Source of the DNA: Phytophthora hibernalis
Taxonomy: Eukaryota; Oomycota; Peronosporomycetes; Peronosporales; Peronosporaceae
Length of the DNA stretch: 64,000 nt
Reading direction: 5' to 3'
NCBI GenBank assembly: GCA_012656075.1
Contig: JAAKBF010000393.1
Location: 124,001-188,000 of the forward strand
The notes beneath the pieces were generated by a model. It searched no databases. It had not been told where the DNA came from and saw nothing but the letters and a program-made list of their open reading frames with translations. Within the stretch, counting starts at the first letter, position 1; each line of letters begins with the position of its first letter. Positions 53,890 through 64,000 of the stretch are shown piece after piece. The position numbers and the translations under genes are program-made.

Positions 53890-56148
53890 CGCTGCTGAAT
53901 CAACTATCAGCAGTGCTGATAGCTCTAATACTGCTGATTTTGTGATGATAACGATGTTTGGCGAATGCTCGAGGACGACACTGGTCGAGTGCAGATGACA
54001 GGTGAAGATCAAGTAAAAATAGGAAATGAGCCCGGAGCTCTCACGCGGGTTGCTTGGGACGTCGTTTATAGTTCCAACCCCATTCACTGCTAGCTCTTGT
54101 CAGCCCTTCTGATCTAGTATTAGCTGGACGAATGGTGGGGCTATGGGTGTACGTGTGAACTTCGCTGCATATTTTGATCATTTTGCCGTATTCAAAGAAG
54201 GACACTACCGGTACAGTCAGATCATGAATTCACTTGCGCTTCGTTTAAAGTGAAAAGTAATGAGACGGCTACCCAATCGGCTGAGAAGTTGTGGTGCTCC
54301 GAATCAAAAAGATAACTTGAAAAGGGAGGAGCATCATACTAACATAGTCGGTAGAAGTGGCGCCCTTCAAATTCGCATGGGGTGATTCACTTGCTGTGCA
54401 TGAGGGGTCATTCTGGCCGGTTGTCAAACTAGCACATCGAGATTCCCTCCATGCGAGAATTTGGCGTTCATGGTGACGGTTGTGGATTGTACTGGTGCTA
54501 TCTTGGAGCAATCCAGAGTCACTGTGTAAACTTTAATTTCTGCAATCTATTGCGATGGCTATCATCTCGAGTGTTGGTGCTACTGCGTTCGCGATTATAA
54601 AACGATGAAGTGTTTTGCTGGGTTTCCACTGTTTCATGTTGTTCCAGTGCAGTTTGTTATGCTGGTGGCGTGCTTCATAATCTTCTTTGGTCGCAATTTG
54701 TGTCAGGATGAGGTCCTGCACAATTATTTGCAGAGCTGCAGAGCGCTCATCAATCTGGCGTATCTACGGCTTCACGCAACGTTTCTATCCGGATACCTTG
54801 AGCGTCTTATTGTGATCGTGAATTTGTTACAGAACGTATAACGTGGGCGCTTTCAGCACGGTCTACTTCTCAAGTTCCGTGCATAACTCAAAATCCATCG
54901 CTACGATGCGATGTGGTTCGAAGAATACAATATTGATTCACCGACTGGGATTGGATAGGTTATCGAAGAAGATGCAGACACCCCACCTACAGTTTCGGTG
55001 TTCCAGTGTTAACTCTTGACGACCACAACAAGCACACTGTTGACAATGCCACCTATACATCTAACCCACGTCAAAGCAAAGCCCCCCTCGCAGAATGTTC
55101 TTGAAAATGTTAAGAGCACCCGTACTCCGCATTACTCTTCACGTTCTATTGCTGGAACAAAGTGATCCCAGTGACAGCAGCTTTGAATGACGGCATGCGC
55201 TACTCGATATTGAAACCAAGTTCCATGCTGGCGCACTACTGCATTTAATTAGCTTGTCATCGGATTTGTCCTCTCTGCGTTTGCCATCCTGCGTGTTACT
55301 ACGCAGGTCGGGCCTACTCGGTCTTGGTCAATATGCGAGAGCATTACTGAGTCTTGCGTCGAGTGTACGAGCTTTTCGTAAGCTATCAAGTCAAACTACG
55401 CGGCGTGCCAATGATTCCACCCGAAGCTGGCTCCAGTGCAAACAAATTGTTCTGGGCCCGCAATTACGTGTCCGCTTAACAGTATTACGTGTCCGTTGTG
55501 TTGACGACTCTCGCCATCATAGAACAGCCCCGAGTCATTTTTCCAGGTTTGAAGATTACAGCAACTCAAAGTATTGTGGTATCCTTCATCTCAAGTGCTG
55601 GCTCAGTTGCTCTCACGATCTAAATGGCTAGTACCATTGGCTTTCCCACACATTCCTCGCGTGGATATCGATTAAAGATCTTCGCGACCTGATGAGGAGC
55701 GTGGTAATGCTGCAGCAAGGCCGAGTTGGTGTCTTTCTGTTGCATCTGCTCTCTTTCGTGCTCGATCACGGGCGGGTCATGGTGCAGACTAGCATGCTCC
55801 TACCACTTTTCTACAGTTCAAAACTCGTTGGAACACAATGGCACGCGCGCACTTCGAGGGAATAATACTCCTCTGTGTTCTCATTTTCTTACGTAGGAGC
55901 TGACTTCAGTTGGTCAATTACTTGGCTTAAGCATTCACACAACTTAGTTAAGATGCACAACACTAACTGTCGTAACAAAACCTGAGTTCGCTGCTGCTTA
56001 TGTTTCAAAGCTACATGGAAATGAGTATTGCTTTTCATTCATGTACGGTCAACGGCACGCAACCAAATTATCGACGTATAAATGCAATGGCGTATTTATA
56101 CTTACTTATCGTGACTCGTTCCAGCTCCAGTCAGAAAAGAAAACCACA
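53890..56148. other. 2.26-kb interval between the two 7TM genes; decayed coding only
   Basis: Probably holds both promoters. The plus strand at 54605-54841 encodes two hydrophobic stretches (MKCFAGFPLFHVVPVQFVML). 55100-55620 contains out-of-frame pieces of what may be a membrane protein (VVSFISSAGSVALTI, then stop). Nothing can be named. Confidence 0.3.
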
Positions 56149-58009
56149 ATGCAGTCATGTTGGCGTGCAGCGATGAGCCCGGTATTTGCATTAACAATTA
56201 TACTGCTGACTTGCTTGATTCCTACTAGAGTTTCAGCCTCGGCAGCTTTCACGACGCTATTCGGTCGGTCCGATTATCATCATCAAGTGACGCTAGGTAG
56301 CAGTTTCTCCCCGGTGGAATTCCTCGCAGCGTTCGACCTGGGGAATAACGGAACTTTCGACGTCATGTTTGATGTTAAATTCACAATGGACACCATTGAC
56401 GATGGCGACGATCGTGTCATGCTCTACCTACTGGCGTGTGACGAAAGAGCCACAACTTTACTCAATCTCCCCTCGAACTCTAGTGCGAACACCAACGGCA
56501 CTTTGATACCCCGTACTGCGCCATGGCCAACCACACTCTTGACTACTACTGTCAATCATTTCCATTAGAGAACGAGTCGCCTGACAGTCTCGTCTATCAA
56601 TCCAGCAAAACAATCAGCGGTTCAATGGATAATGCCACCACTCAACCGGAGTTTATGAAACTCGGTGGAAGCAACTCAACCAAGTTTACTTTCTACATCG
56701 ACGCGTGCGAGCTGGTGGGCGGAGATAAGGGTATTCTCCGGTCGTGTCTTGAACACCCTCCGCCGGCACCGCACACTTACTATTCATCGTGTTTTTACTG
56801 TCCACACAACTATCCCGACCGAACGGAAGCAGAAGATAAACGCTGGTTGCAAGAATGTGTGACCCCGCCTGCCATTTGGGAGCCGGTGAAAGGAACTGTT
56901 GCCATGGAGTTGTGTACGGCGGATGACCACTGCCTGTGGGAAACAAATAGTTACTTGATCGGGTTCTACGCCGCCAGCACTGTTTTGTGGGGAGCGGGCT
57001 GCTTAATTTGGTTGTGGCATATGGGCATAGCTCCTGCAGGGTCTGTAGTGGCCTTGCACTTCAAGTTGTTGACTGTCCCGATAACACAAGTAATCTACAC
57101 GGCGCTCTCTTTCGCAGCAAAACACACTGCGGGGCAGTTTGCAAGTCCGAATTTCAATATGATCGCGATAGCAGCATTGGTAGCGCAAGTTGTGGCGCTG
57201 ACAGTTTCGGGCGAGGTGGCGTTATTCATTGCGGGGGCTGGGGCATCACGCAAGCAGCTTTGGATAGAGTCGACGTCATTCGGGTTCGTTGCGTAGTGGT
57301 AGAATGGGCACTCGCCTTCGTGGTGCTGAAACAGCTTGAAGTGAACAATATCGGCATCGCGGTCATCTGGGGAATCTCCTGGTTCTCAATCATGTTCTTG
57401 ATTCACTACTACGGGACTGCAAATTTGAAAATGCTTCGACTGAGGTACAGAATCGGAGAGCAAGCCAATATTGACACTTCGTTAGTCATGTGGAAAGGTA
57501 CATTGTTCCTTCACTACCGTCGGCTACAGAAAGGCTTCATCTTCATCGCTACACTTACCGCACTGGCCGGATCGAACAACCACTGGCAAATTTGGGGGTG
57601 GATTTCAGTACAGGGCCACGAAATCCTCACCTTCCTCTTGTATGCTGCTCTCGCCTACATCTGCCGGTGTCAACAGTTTCGCTTTAGTGAGTTGGAAAAT
57701 CTGGAAATTGATGTGGGTGGAGACACCGAGGGAGCTGCAAGAGCTCAAGATAACGCTTCAACTGATCCCGTTAGCAGCTCGAATGTTATACCGGTGATTG
57801 AAGAAGCGGTACTGAAGCGTAAGAAAGTCGCGACAGCACTGATACTCAATCCAGACAAGAGTATAATGCTAGGAACAGCTTACGATATTGAGAAGCCAGC
57901 CAGTACTGTTATTTCTCTAAAGAAAGAGAGCGAAGTACGGGCAACGTTTGATGCCAGCGGGGTGAAAACTCGGCACCAAGTGAACAAGCTAGTAGAACTT
58001 AAAGCGTAG
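56149..58009 (+). CDS. Signal-peptide seven-helix receptor-like protein, copy 2
   Basis: Paralogue of 52012-53889 in opposite orientation; ATG at 56149 (MQSCWRAAMSPVFALTIILL) gives a signal peptide. Matching ectodomain blocks: DYHHQVTLGSS; TLDYYCQSFPLENES; FYIDACELVGGDKGILRSCL; SCFYCPHNYPD. Helices align one by one: LIGFYAASTVLWGAGCLIWL; IAALVAQVVALTVSGEVALF; WALAFVVLKQ; IAVIWGISWFSIMFLIHYYG; GFIFIATLTALAGS. The tail ATALILNPDKSIMLGTAYD matches IVVLNPDQAPWLATTLE of copy 1. One base is missing near 56500 and another near 57270. Either this copy is dying or both breaks are assembly slips, since all else is conserved. Confidence 0.72.
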
Positions 58010-58930
58010 CTTAACGGTAATAGCACGGTTCCAAACGAACCAAGTTTTCGGAAGGATCTAGCTGTATCTGCTGAAGGAATGTAATGTCCAGAGTGCACTC
58101 TGTGAAATTTTTACTAAGTTAACCTACCTGTATTGTACCTGCGGCAAAGTCGCGACAATTAGCCGAGTGACAGTCACTATCGACTACAATATCTCGTTTT
58201 TGTTTTTTTCTTACTGAAAAATAGTTGAGCGTCATGTACGTCGAACTTTACCTTGACAAAAGTACCACGAAAATGAAAGACATCACCGACTGAATGGTCG
58301 TATTAATTAATGGTTGCCGCCCTACTATCGCGCTCCATTGCAAGGTTACAATACACAATACCTAACTGTTGTCCCTATCAGGACTGGACTGGGAACAAAG
58401 GACAGGTCGGAACCGAGCAAAATTGGCCATCAGTTGGAGGATCTCGAAGATTGAACATGACGACATTGCACAACGAGTAAGTGCGAGTCGCGTGGTATTT
58501 AGAGAAAAATTATAGTATTTCCAATTGGCAAGGATTTCTTGAGTTCTCGCCGACTCGTTAAGCAGTACTACTGTAGTATGCATGTGCTGTGTAGTTGTTC
58601 TCTGGTACGGTATTGCACGTTGCAATTATGAACTAGAGTAGATAAGAGTCATTGTGGTACAGTATTGGCGGTGTCTCTAATTGTACTGACGCGGTTATTA
58701 ATTCTTGTCGTCGACGGATCTGGATGTCGATTTCGACCTATAACCAACGACAGTAAAAGACACCGTCCACCAAAGGCAGACAACTGGTTAGTCGGTGCAT
58801 CCAGTGCTGTATTCTGTTCAACTTTTAGTTTCAATTCCTCGACTTCTTGATTCATAAATTATCGCACAATTTGGGTAGTGCCCTATGTCGGTTCTTCTCA
58901 TCGAACCAAATGGGTATTTTCCTCACTTCC
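58010..58930. other. Intergenic, no gene supported
   Basis: AT-rich. A minus-strand ORF at 58855-58649 opens with a short coiled coil (MNQEVEELKLKVEQNTALD) but has no other support. Confidence 0.35.
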
Positions 58931-59528
58931 TCACGCCATCTCTCCTCCGTAGATCGTGAACTTGACGTCAACCTCAGCAGATACAGTCACCTTCTTGGGC
59001 TTGACGACTCTGTCCGCAGCCAAGTGTCCCCTCTGCATCATGCGCTTCTGGGTACGTCTCTTACTCTCGAGCTTGCGCTGGTTCTGGTTGGCCTTGGCGC
59101 GGTGGCGTTCGCACAGGTTGTGGCGCTCGCCGTTGCGCTTGATGGCGCGCGAGTAGCTGCACTTCTTGTTGCGGTAGCGACACAGCATGTCGTCGGCTGG
59201 GGCTCCGGTCGGAGGCGTGAGGGACGGACTGGCCACTCGCAACGGACTCAGCATGGGGCGCAGTTGGGGCTGTGTCTGTTGTTGTTGCTGGATCTGCATG
59301 GGTTGCAGTGGCGGCTGCCGCTGTGAGGAGGCTGATGGGCGGCAGACGCGGAGGTGCGGCGGGTGCCACCGACAGCATGTGCAGCCCCAGGCCGGCGGCG
59401 GAGCTGCTGGGGCTGCGCGCGTTGGCTGCCAACTGCGTGGCCAGGTGGGGCAGCGCCTGGTTGGCTTCGTTCTTGATGGTCACGTCGTCCGCGGCGTCTT
59501 CCGGCGCATCGTTGAGCAGGTGGTCCAT
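58931..59528 (-). CDS. C-x6-C-x12-H-x2-C-x2-H protein (copy C)
   Basis: ATG at 59528 (MDHLLNDAPEDAADDV). An Ala/Pro-rich, then Gln-rich (MQIQQQQQTQPQL) N-terminal half is followed by the family core MLCRYRNKKC, then AIKRNGERHNLCERHRAKAN and QNQRKLESKRRTQKR. In this copy the Leu before the first motif His is Arg. The C-terminus differs from A and B (VVKPKKVTVSAEVDVKFTIY). A one-base frame break lies between the Ala-rich part and the Gln-rich part (about 59300-59330). Orientation is opposite to copies A and B. Confidence 0.7.
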
Positions 59529-60103
59529 GGTGTTCAGACTTGGAGTTTGGGCGAGTGACTGGCAGGAGACAACTTGGTGATTGACACGGCGAGGTGCAGT
59601 GCGAGTTTTGTGTATCAGAGCGTCCCGTTTGCGTCGGCTTGCTCGACGCGAGCAAGTCGCTCATATCTCCTGCTAGACTCGATTGCCTCGGATATGTTAT
59701 ACTGGTCGAACGGAGATTTGACTTGGGTTAGTAGGGTGAAGGACCTGTTAAGACAGTAGCGACCTGTTATCTTAAATAGGATGTACTATAGAAGCCCGAT
59801 TCGAGCAGAACCGGGTCCGCGTGAGATGGACGCTGCGTCATGATCGAGCATGATCTGGCCGCTTCGCAATGATATCCCATGTGCAGTCCAACTACATTAA
59901 TAAAATACATGTAATAAAGCTGGTTGCCGTGGAGCTTTCACCAGTGCAGCAGTCAAAGCAGCGATAGCGCGTTTTGCATCAACTTCGAGCAGAGATCTCT
60001 ACCGACGAAGGGCTCAAGCTTGCCGCAGATCCCGTGAGCGAGCGCCGCCGAACGCCTTCCTGCACCAGCTTCAAGCGCCCAGATCCTGCACCCGTTCAGT
60101 CGA
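59529..60103. other. Intergenic, no gene supported
   Basis: TACATGTA at 59906-59913. Probably contains the divergent promoters of copy C and the membrane protein. Confidence 0.35.
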
Positions 60104-60885
60104 ATGAGCACGCCACCTGATTTCTTCGTCGTGTCGCGATATCAGGCTTCCTCGAGAAGCTCCGCTATCGGCGAATCGCCAAAGGAGTCGGTCGATCCGA
60201 GTCCGAGCGACTCGCGAAAAATCCAGCGCTACGGTCGGCTTGCAGACGGGCAGGAGGCCCAGCGCAGGTTCACTTGCTGCGAATTGCTCGAGTTGCGGCG
60301 GACTTGACCCTTTGCTGCGCCAGCTCGCTCATCGCGGTGGCACTCCTCGAACTGGACTCCTGGACGTCCTCATCGGCTCTCGAGGCAGGCTCGGCTTGGC
60401 CGACTTTGGCTGCTGGAGTGCTGCTGCTTCTCGTTGCTGGACTCGACTTCGGTGGGGTAGGTACTGTAGCGGATACATGTACAACTTCAAAGCTCACGTC
60501 AGATGTGTTGGTGTTAGTCGATTCGATTAAGCCAACAGAAATTTCATGACGAACCTCGTGCCAAAACTCACCAATTGTGGTCATGTCATGTAAGCACCTC
60601 GATCCAAACTGGCAGTTTATCTGCTGGGCTAAGTCAACCCGGTTGGAAACACCCGGTGCTGAGCAGCCAAGTGGTGTCTGCTCGAGTACCTCTAGAGCAC
60701 CGCAGCTGGAAGGTGCCGTACAAACACTTTTGGTAGCTCTCATCCTTAAGTGTGTCTTTGCTGTCGGCACGGATAGCGACTCGCTATTAGCGAGCGAGTC
60801 GAGCACTGCCCAATTGAAGCAGCATCAGACAAGGCCTTTCATCGAGGTGACGACCAGCACCACCGAAATGATAATCGAAGAATAA
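60104..60885 (+). CDS. Small predicted multi-pass membrane protein, uncertain structure
   Basis: ATG at 60104 (MSTPPDFFVVSRYQ) leads through a Ser-rich cytosolic segment. After a one-base shift near 60285 come two hydrophobic stretches (LTLCCASSLIAVALL and LAAGVLLLLVAGLDFGG). A further one (QTLLVALILKCVFAVGT) lies at 60720-60760, followed by an acidic tail ending TTEMIIEE at 60885. A GTAGGT near 60456 could be an intron donor. I cannot assign a family; a four-helix membrane protein is the best guess. The minus-strand ORF over the same bases is probably its shadow. Confidence 0.4.
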
Positions 60886-61389
60886 GATCACTTGTAGACG
60901 ATTCGAGCTGTTCAACGAAAGGAGTCGCAAACTCCTCGCTTGAAGCCGTTCATTATGATAGAATAAGCAGTCATCCGAATGGGTACGCTGGACCCAGTTC
61001 AGCTCCGCTCCGTGCAAGTCTCTTTTGCAGCACGCCTCCTGCTCGTTATGCTGGACATGCTGCAAATTTGAGGTGACGTTTTCACTCACATTCTCAAGAG
61101 CAGCTCCGCTACCGGTACATGTAGTCGATATGACGTGCTTCAGATTTATTAATAACGTTAGAAAACAATGGCTGGGAAGCGGTTGGCCTGATATATCGAA
61201 GATATGATGAACGGCAACGGCAACGGCAACATTCGGGACCACGAAAGTAAGCACTGCATTATTTCCACTTCGTACGTGTCTACTTGCTCATTGCTCACTA
61301 CAACTGTAGCACATCGTTCGTTAAATATATACCGTCTACGCAATTTCGTTCTGTGTGTTTGTTGAATTGCGTCATTGGCGCTCTTAGTT
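60886..61389. other. Intergenic, no gene supported
   Basis: TACATGTA at 61116-61123; TATTAATA (61147-61154) overlapping TAACGTTA (61153-61160). Confidence 0.35.
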
Positions 61390-61976
61390 TCAGAACCTCA
61401 TGCCACCCGACTGTGGCGGGGGTGGCGGTGGAGATCCGTCGGTACTGGTCGATGAAGACCAGTCGTTGGGGGTCGTTGATGTCTGCTGGTAGCCGAACGC
61501 CGTGGGTGGTGGGGTCCTCGTCGGGGGCAGGAAAAGTGTAATCAGCGTCACAATGTCTTCCTCTTGCAACGGTGTGGGCGTGTGCAGAGGCTCTAGACGG
61601 GGTCGTACCCACCCGTTGGGGGTGTATCGTCGTCTGCAGTCGAAGTTGCACCGGTTGCTGCAATGGGCATTGGACGGCCCTCGGTTTCTGCTCTCCGGGC
61701 CTGTCGGGCCATTCGTTTGCGCAAGTCGAGTCGGCGCTGGTTGCGGTTGGCGTTGGCGCGGTGCATGGCGCAGAAAGTGTGCAGTCCACCGGTCCGCTTG
61801 ACGGCGCGTGGGTTAAGACACTTCTTGTTGGCGTAGCGGCAGTGCAACTGCTCGGGGGCACACGTGGTGCTCGAGTCCACGATTCGGCGTCTTTTGGTGT
61901 GCCTCGCCTCGGAGCTGTCCGAGTCATTTCGATCGATTGGTACGGGCGGCGGGAAGCGGAGTGGCTTGTCGTCCAT
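61390..61976 (-). CDS. C-x6-C-x12-H-x2-C-x2-H protein (copy D)
   Basis: ATG at 61976 (MDDKPLRFPPPVPIDRND). The core is LHCRYANKKC, then AVKRTGGLHTFCAMHRANAN and RNQRRLDLRKRMARQ. The visible frame stops at a TAG at about 61593. One extra C in the run 61599-61602 would continue it through RLEPLHTPTPLQEEDIVTLI and on to TGA at 61390-61392. That predicted tail has the same LEPL...(hydrophobic) ending as copies A and B, which supports the corrected frame. It has KRRR upstream of the core, a candidate nuclear signal. Confidence 0.7.
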
Positions 61977-62604
61977 GTGAATTACCCAAGTGCCGAGGTC
62001 CACTACCCACATTAGTGCAAGGGCCTACCAAAAGAGCAATGAGTCGGTGCGTATGGAGCTTTTCGCATGGCGCTAGTCAGGCGTGAGGGTGCAACAAGAT
62101 CGTCAAGCCATCGCGGATCGAAAGCGGCGTCCCCGTGGAAAAATCAACCAAACCCCACGGCTGTAAAAATTGTCTTCCGGTAAATCAAGTGTTGTCCTCA
62201 CCTGCGATTCCAAATATGTAGCCATGAGATGAGACGCGTCTGCCTGTCGAGGACATCTCAGTTTCTATTGTTTTGTAGGAAAACGTGTAGGTACGACCTG
62301 TGAGAAGTAGTTTTGGACGTCACTGGGGACTAGGGCCAAAAATGATACGAACAGGTTTTGGCCGCCAATGCTACATGTACTGGATGGAGCCGAGTTTTGG
62401 GCCAGATGCCTACCGCACGCAATACGAAAAGTACTTGATACATGCTCTGTCTGCAGCAAGCTAACTGGAACGGACACACTCGAGCAAAAAAATCGCTGTC
62501 CTTGAACACGGCGATCGAATGTTACGAAATTTTTAGATGTACATGTAGAGGTGGTTGCACTAGCCAGTTCCGGGCAATGATCGATGCCCTGATGTTGTTG
62601 CTTA

Positions 62605-62653
62605 CATGGCGATACATGTATGCTCCACAAAGTTGGGGATACGGATCAGCACC
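62605..62653 (+). repeat. Direct repeat copy 1, carries a CATGTA insertion
   Basis: Matches 63947-63989 base for base except for six extra bases, CATGTA, which turn GCGATATGCTCC into GCGATACATGTATGCTCC. Confidence 0.9.
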
Positions 62654-62850
62654 ACAACTGGTGATATCCGCGGTCCGCTTGCTATGAAATATTGTGAAAT
62701 ATTGGCGTGTTTAGAGCGTTTATCGACGAGTGCTGGCGACTTGGAGGGCACTCTGCGTATGGGGGACAGGGTTTCCTAAAATACTATTCCAATTATATGT
62801 AGGGCCCTCGATGAAATAAATAATTGTGCGGCGCTCAAACGAAGAAGAAA

Positions 62851-62910
62851 TACATTATTGCAAACATCGGCGTCCTGAAATACATTATTGCAAACATCGG
62901 CGTCCTGAAA
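62851..62910. repeat. Perfect 30-bp tandem duplication
   Basis: The 30-base unit starting TACATTATTGCAAACATCGG at 62851 is repeated exactly at 62881. A third partial start, TACATAATGC, follows at 62911. Confidence 0.92.
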
Positions 62911-63831
62911 TACATAATGCATATTTCAAAGTAGAAGTACTATACTGAAGTATGACTCGATTCAGATGTACTTGTCTGCCGTTTGCACCTGTGCCATCGC
63001 TGGACAGCTCCGTTAATTAATAAATGCAACGTCGGAAGTACCTCATCAGTTCGTACGTGTACAAGAAGCAGCAACAACTTTGCAAAATCGCGTGTTTCAT
63101 ATGCGAATTAAATAGATTATTGCTCGGGGTGTCGGGACCAAAATAAGCTATTGAGCGGATTCAGCGGATAGCAAGAAATACATTATTGTTTGGTTAAATA
63201 AATGCATTTTTGATATTGCCATATATTTTTAAGGAAACCCTGGGGGGACAACCAGACTTGTACATGTACTTCGAAGTATGTATTATATAGCATTGGTTTT
63301 GCGACATAAAAGCTCCAGATGGACGAGCACAAATCAACTCGTGTCATCGAGGACAGGGTCTCGGTGGTCAGGCCATTTACAGATGACCCGACAGGCACAA
63401 CTCCTACCACGTTGTCGCTCCACGGCGCCGGGTGCTTGCCCGGCTATTGCAGTCGCTATTATTAGTTGTAGTAGTCAGGTTGTTCGCCAATTGGCGTTGA
63501 CTCAAACCTCGCTTCAACATCCCGCACCAGTCGTTCGTTGCAACTTGCAGATCCCAAAATGGAGAACCGGAGGCGAAGAGCAAGCGAGCAGCTCCGCTGC
63601 AGTGCAGGTTGTGCGGTCCACTAGATTGTTAACACAAGAGCGACAGCGCGCAGCGCCGAGCACTTCGGAGCTCGCCCCAGCAGTTCGTCATAACCTCTCC
63701 GAAACTACATGTATTAATAACGCTAGTATATTTCCGTGTACTGTGCACTAGTACAGTAGTAGCTTCCGAAGTAAGACACTCTTGTTTCGTGGAGTTCAGT
63801 GGGCTCAGTGAATTGCTGGTGTACATGTATT

Positions 63832-63860
63832 ATATTATATAATACATGTATTAATACATG
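63832..63860. repeat. Cluster of TA-flanked palindromes
   Basis: TACATGTA (63832-63839), an alternating TTATATTATATAATA stretch, TACATGTA (63843-63850), TATTAATA (63849-63856), then TACATG. The palindromes share their TA ends. Confidence 0.8.
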
Positions 63861-63946
63861 AAATGCATATCGAGGCCACTTCGACCTTTGCTACTTTGGT
63901 GTCGCTTGCTGTCGCTGTACAAATGACCCATGGGCAGATTACGAGC

Positions 63947-63989
63947 CATGGCGATATGCTCCACAAAGTTGGGGATACGGATCAGCACC
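63947..63989 (+). repeat. Direct repeat copy 2, empty-site form
   Basis: CATGGCGATATGCTCC followed by ACAAAGTTGGGGATACGG; identical to 62605-62653 apart from lacking CATGTA. The repeat may continue past the window edge with divergence. Confidence 0.9.
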
Positions 63990-64000
63990 CTGCACTCGTG

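Larger units (their letters stand above)
61977..64000. other. 2-kb gene-free end of the window, rich in TA-palindromes
   Basis: No supported gene. Seven TACATGTA octamers: 62372, 62540, 62613, 63261, 63716, 63832 and 63843 (start positions). Three direct-repeat structures are listed separately. Confidence 0.4.

Noticed and set aside
60270..60806. 178-codon minus-strand ORF opposite the membrane protein
   Set aside because: Ser/Thr/Ala-rich without motif; the plus strand has an ATG, hydrophobic helices and a consistent acidic tail, so the minus frame is probably the shadow, though this is not certain.

Overview
The window is nuclear DNA of an oomycete, most likely a Phytophthora-like Peronosporales species. 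Supporting signs are short GT-AG introns of about 60 to 100 bp, a pepsin-type aspartic protease fused to a seven-helix receptor-like domain (an oomycete hallmark), a cytochrome b5 front-end desaturase, TKL-kinase-type fragments, a Fanzor-type nuclease relic and heavy loading with Ty3/gypsy, Harbinger and LINE sequences. There are no rRNA or tRNA genes and no CRISPR array.

Layout. 1-4063 (-) is the 5' part of a RecQ helicase gene with an unusual GRF-type zinc finger; its 3' end lies outside the window. 4242-4925 is a 5'-truncated LINE relic between 16-bp direct repeats. 5076-8117 is a PIF/Harbinger transposon (transposase + and Myb-like partner -, convergent) with terminal repeats and a 3-bp target duplication; a 435-bp foldback MITE (8118-8552) abuts its right end. 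9045-21048 is a young Ty3/gypsy retrotransposon on the minus strand (544-bp LTRs, about 98-99% identical) carrying a long acidic spacer between Gag and protease and an intact 423-codon antisense ORF. 21771-23759 (+) is a C2H2 zinc-finger regulator whose C-terminus holds two copies of a Cys/His motif that may bind metal. 23886-26144 (-) is the aspartic protease/7TM fusion. 26.1-41.5 kb is a graveyard: kinase fragments, a Fanzor pseudogene, a GH81-like glucanase fragment, two interleaved broken gypsy elements on opposite strands and an NBP35 fragment. 42.2-48.8 kb holds a 49-bp minisatellite, a truncated delta-5-type desaturase and little else.

48.8-62 kb is gene-rich: four members of a small basic protein family with a strict C-x6-C-x12-H-x2-C-x2-H-R motif, a protein with two helix-turn-helix-like repeats, a pair of related seven-helix receptor-like proteins in opposite orientation, and a small predicted membrane protein.

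Two features cut across the window. First, more than twenty genes or ORF segments are interrupted by a missing single base, mostly in homopolymer runs; this hits even the conserved single-copy-type genes, so it may be assembly error rather than gene death. Second, the palindromic octamer TACATGTA occurs about 17 times where about one is expected, often next to other TA-NNNN-TA palindromes, and one repeat pair shows it as a clean CATGTA insertion at a TA. This suggests footprints of a TA-targeting transposon. All calls rest on reading the sequence; no database search was possible.
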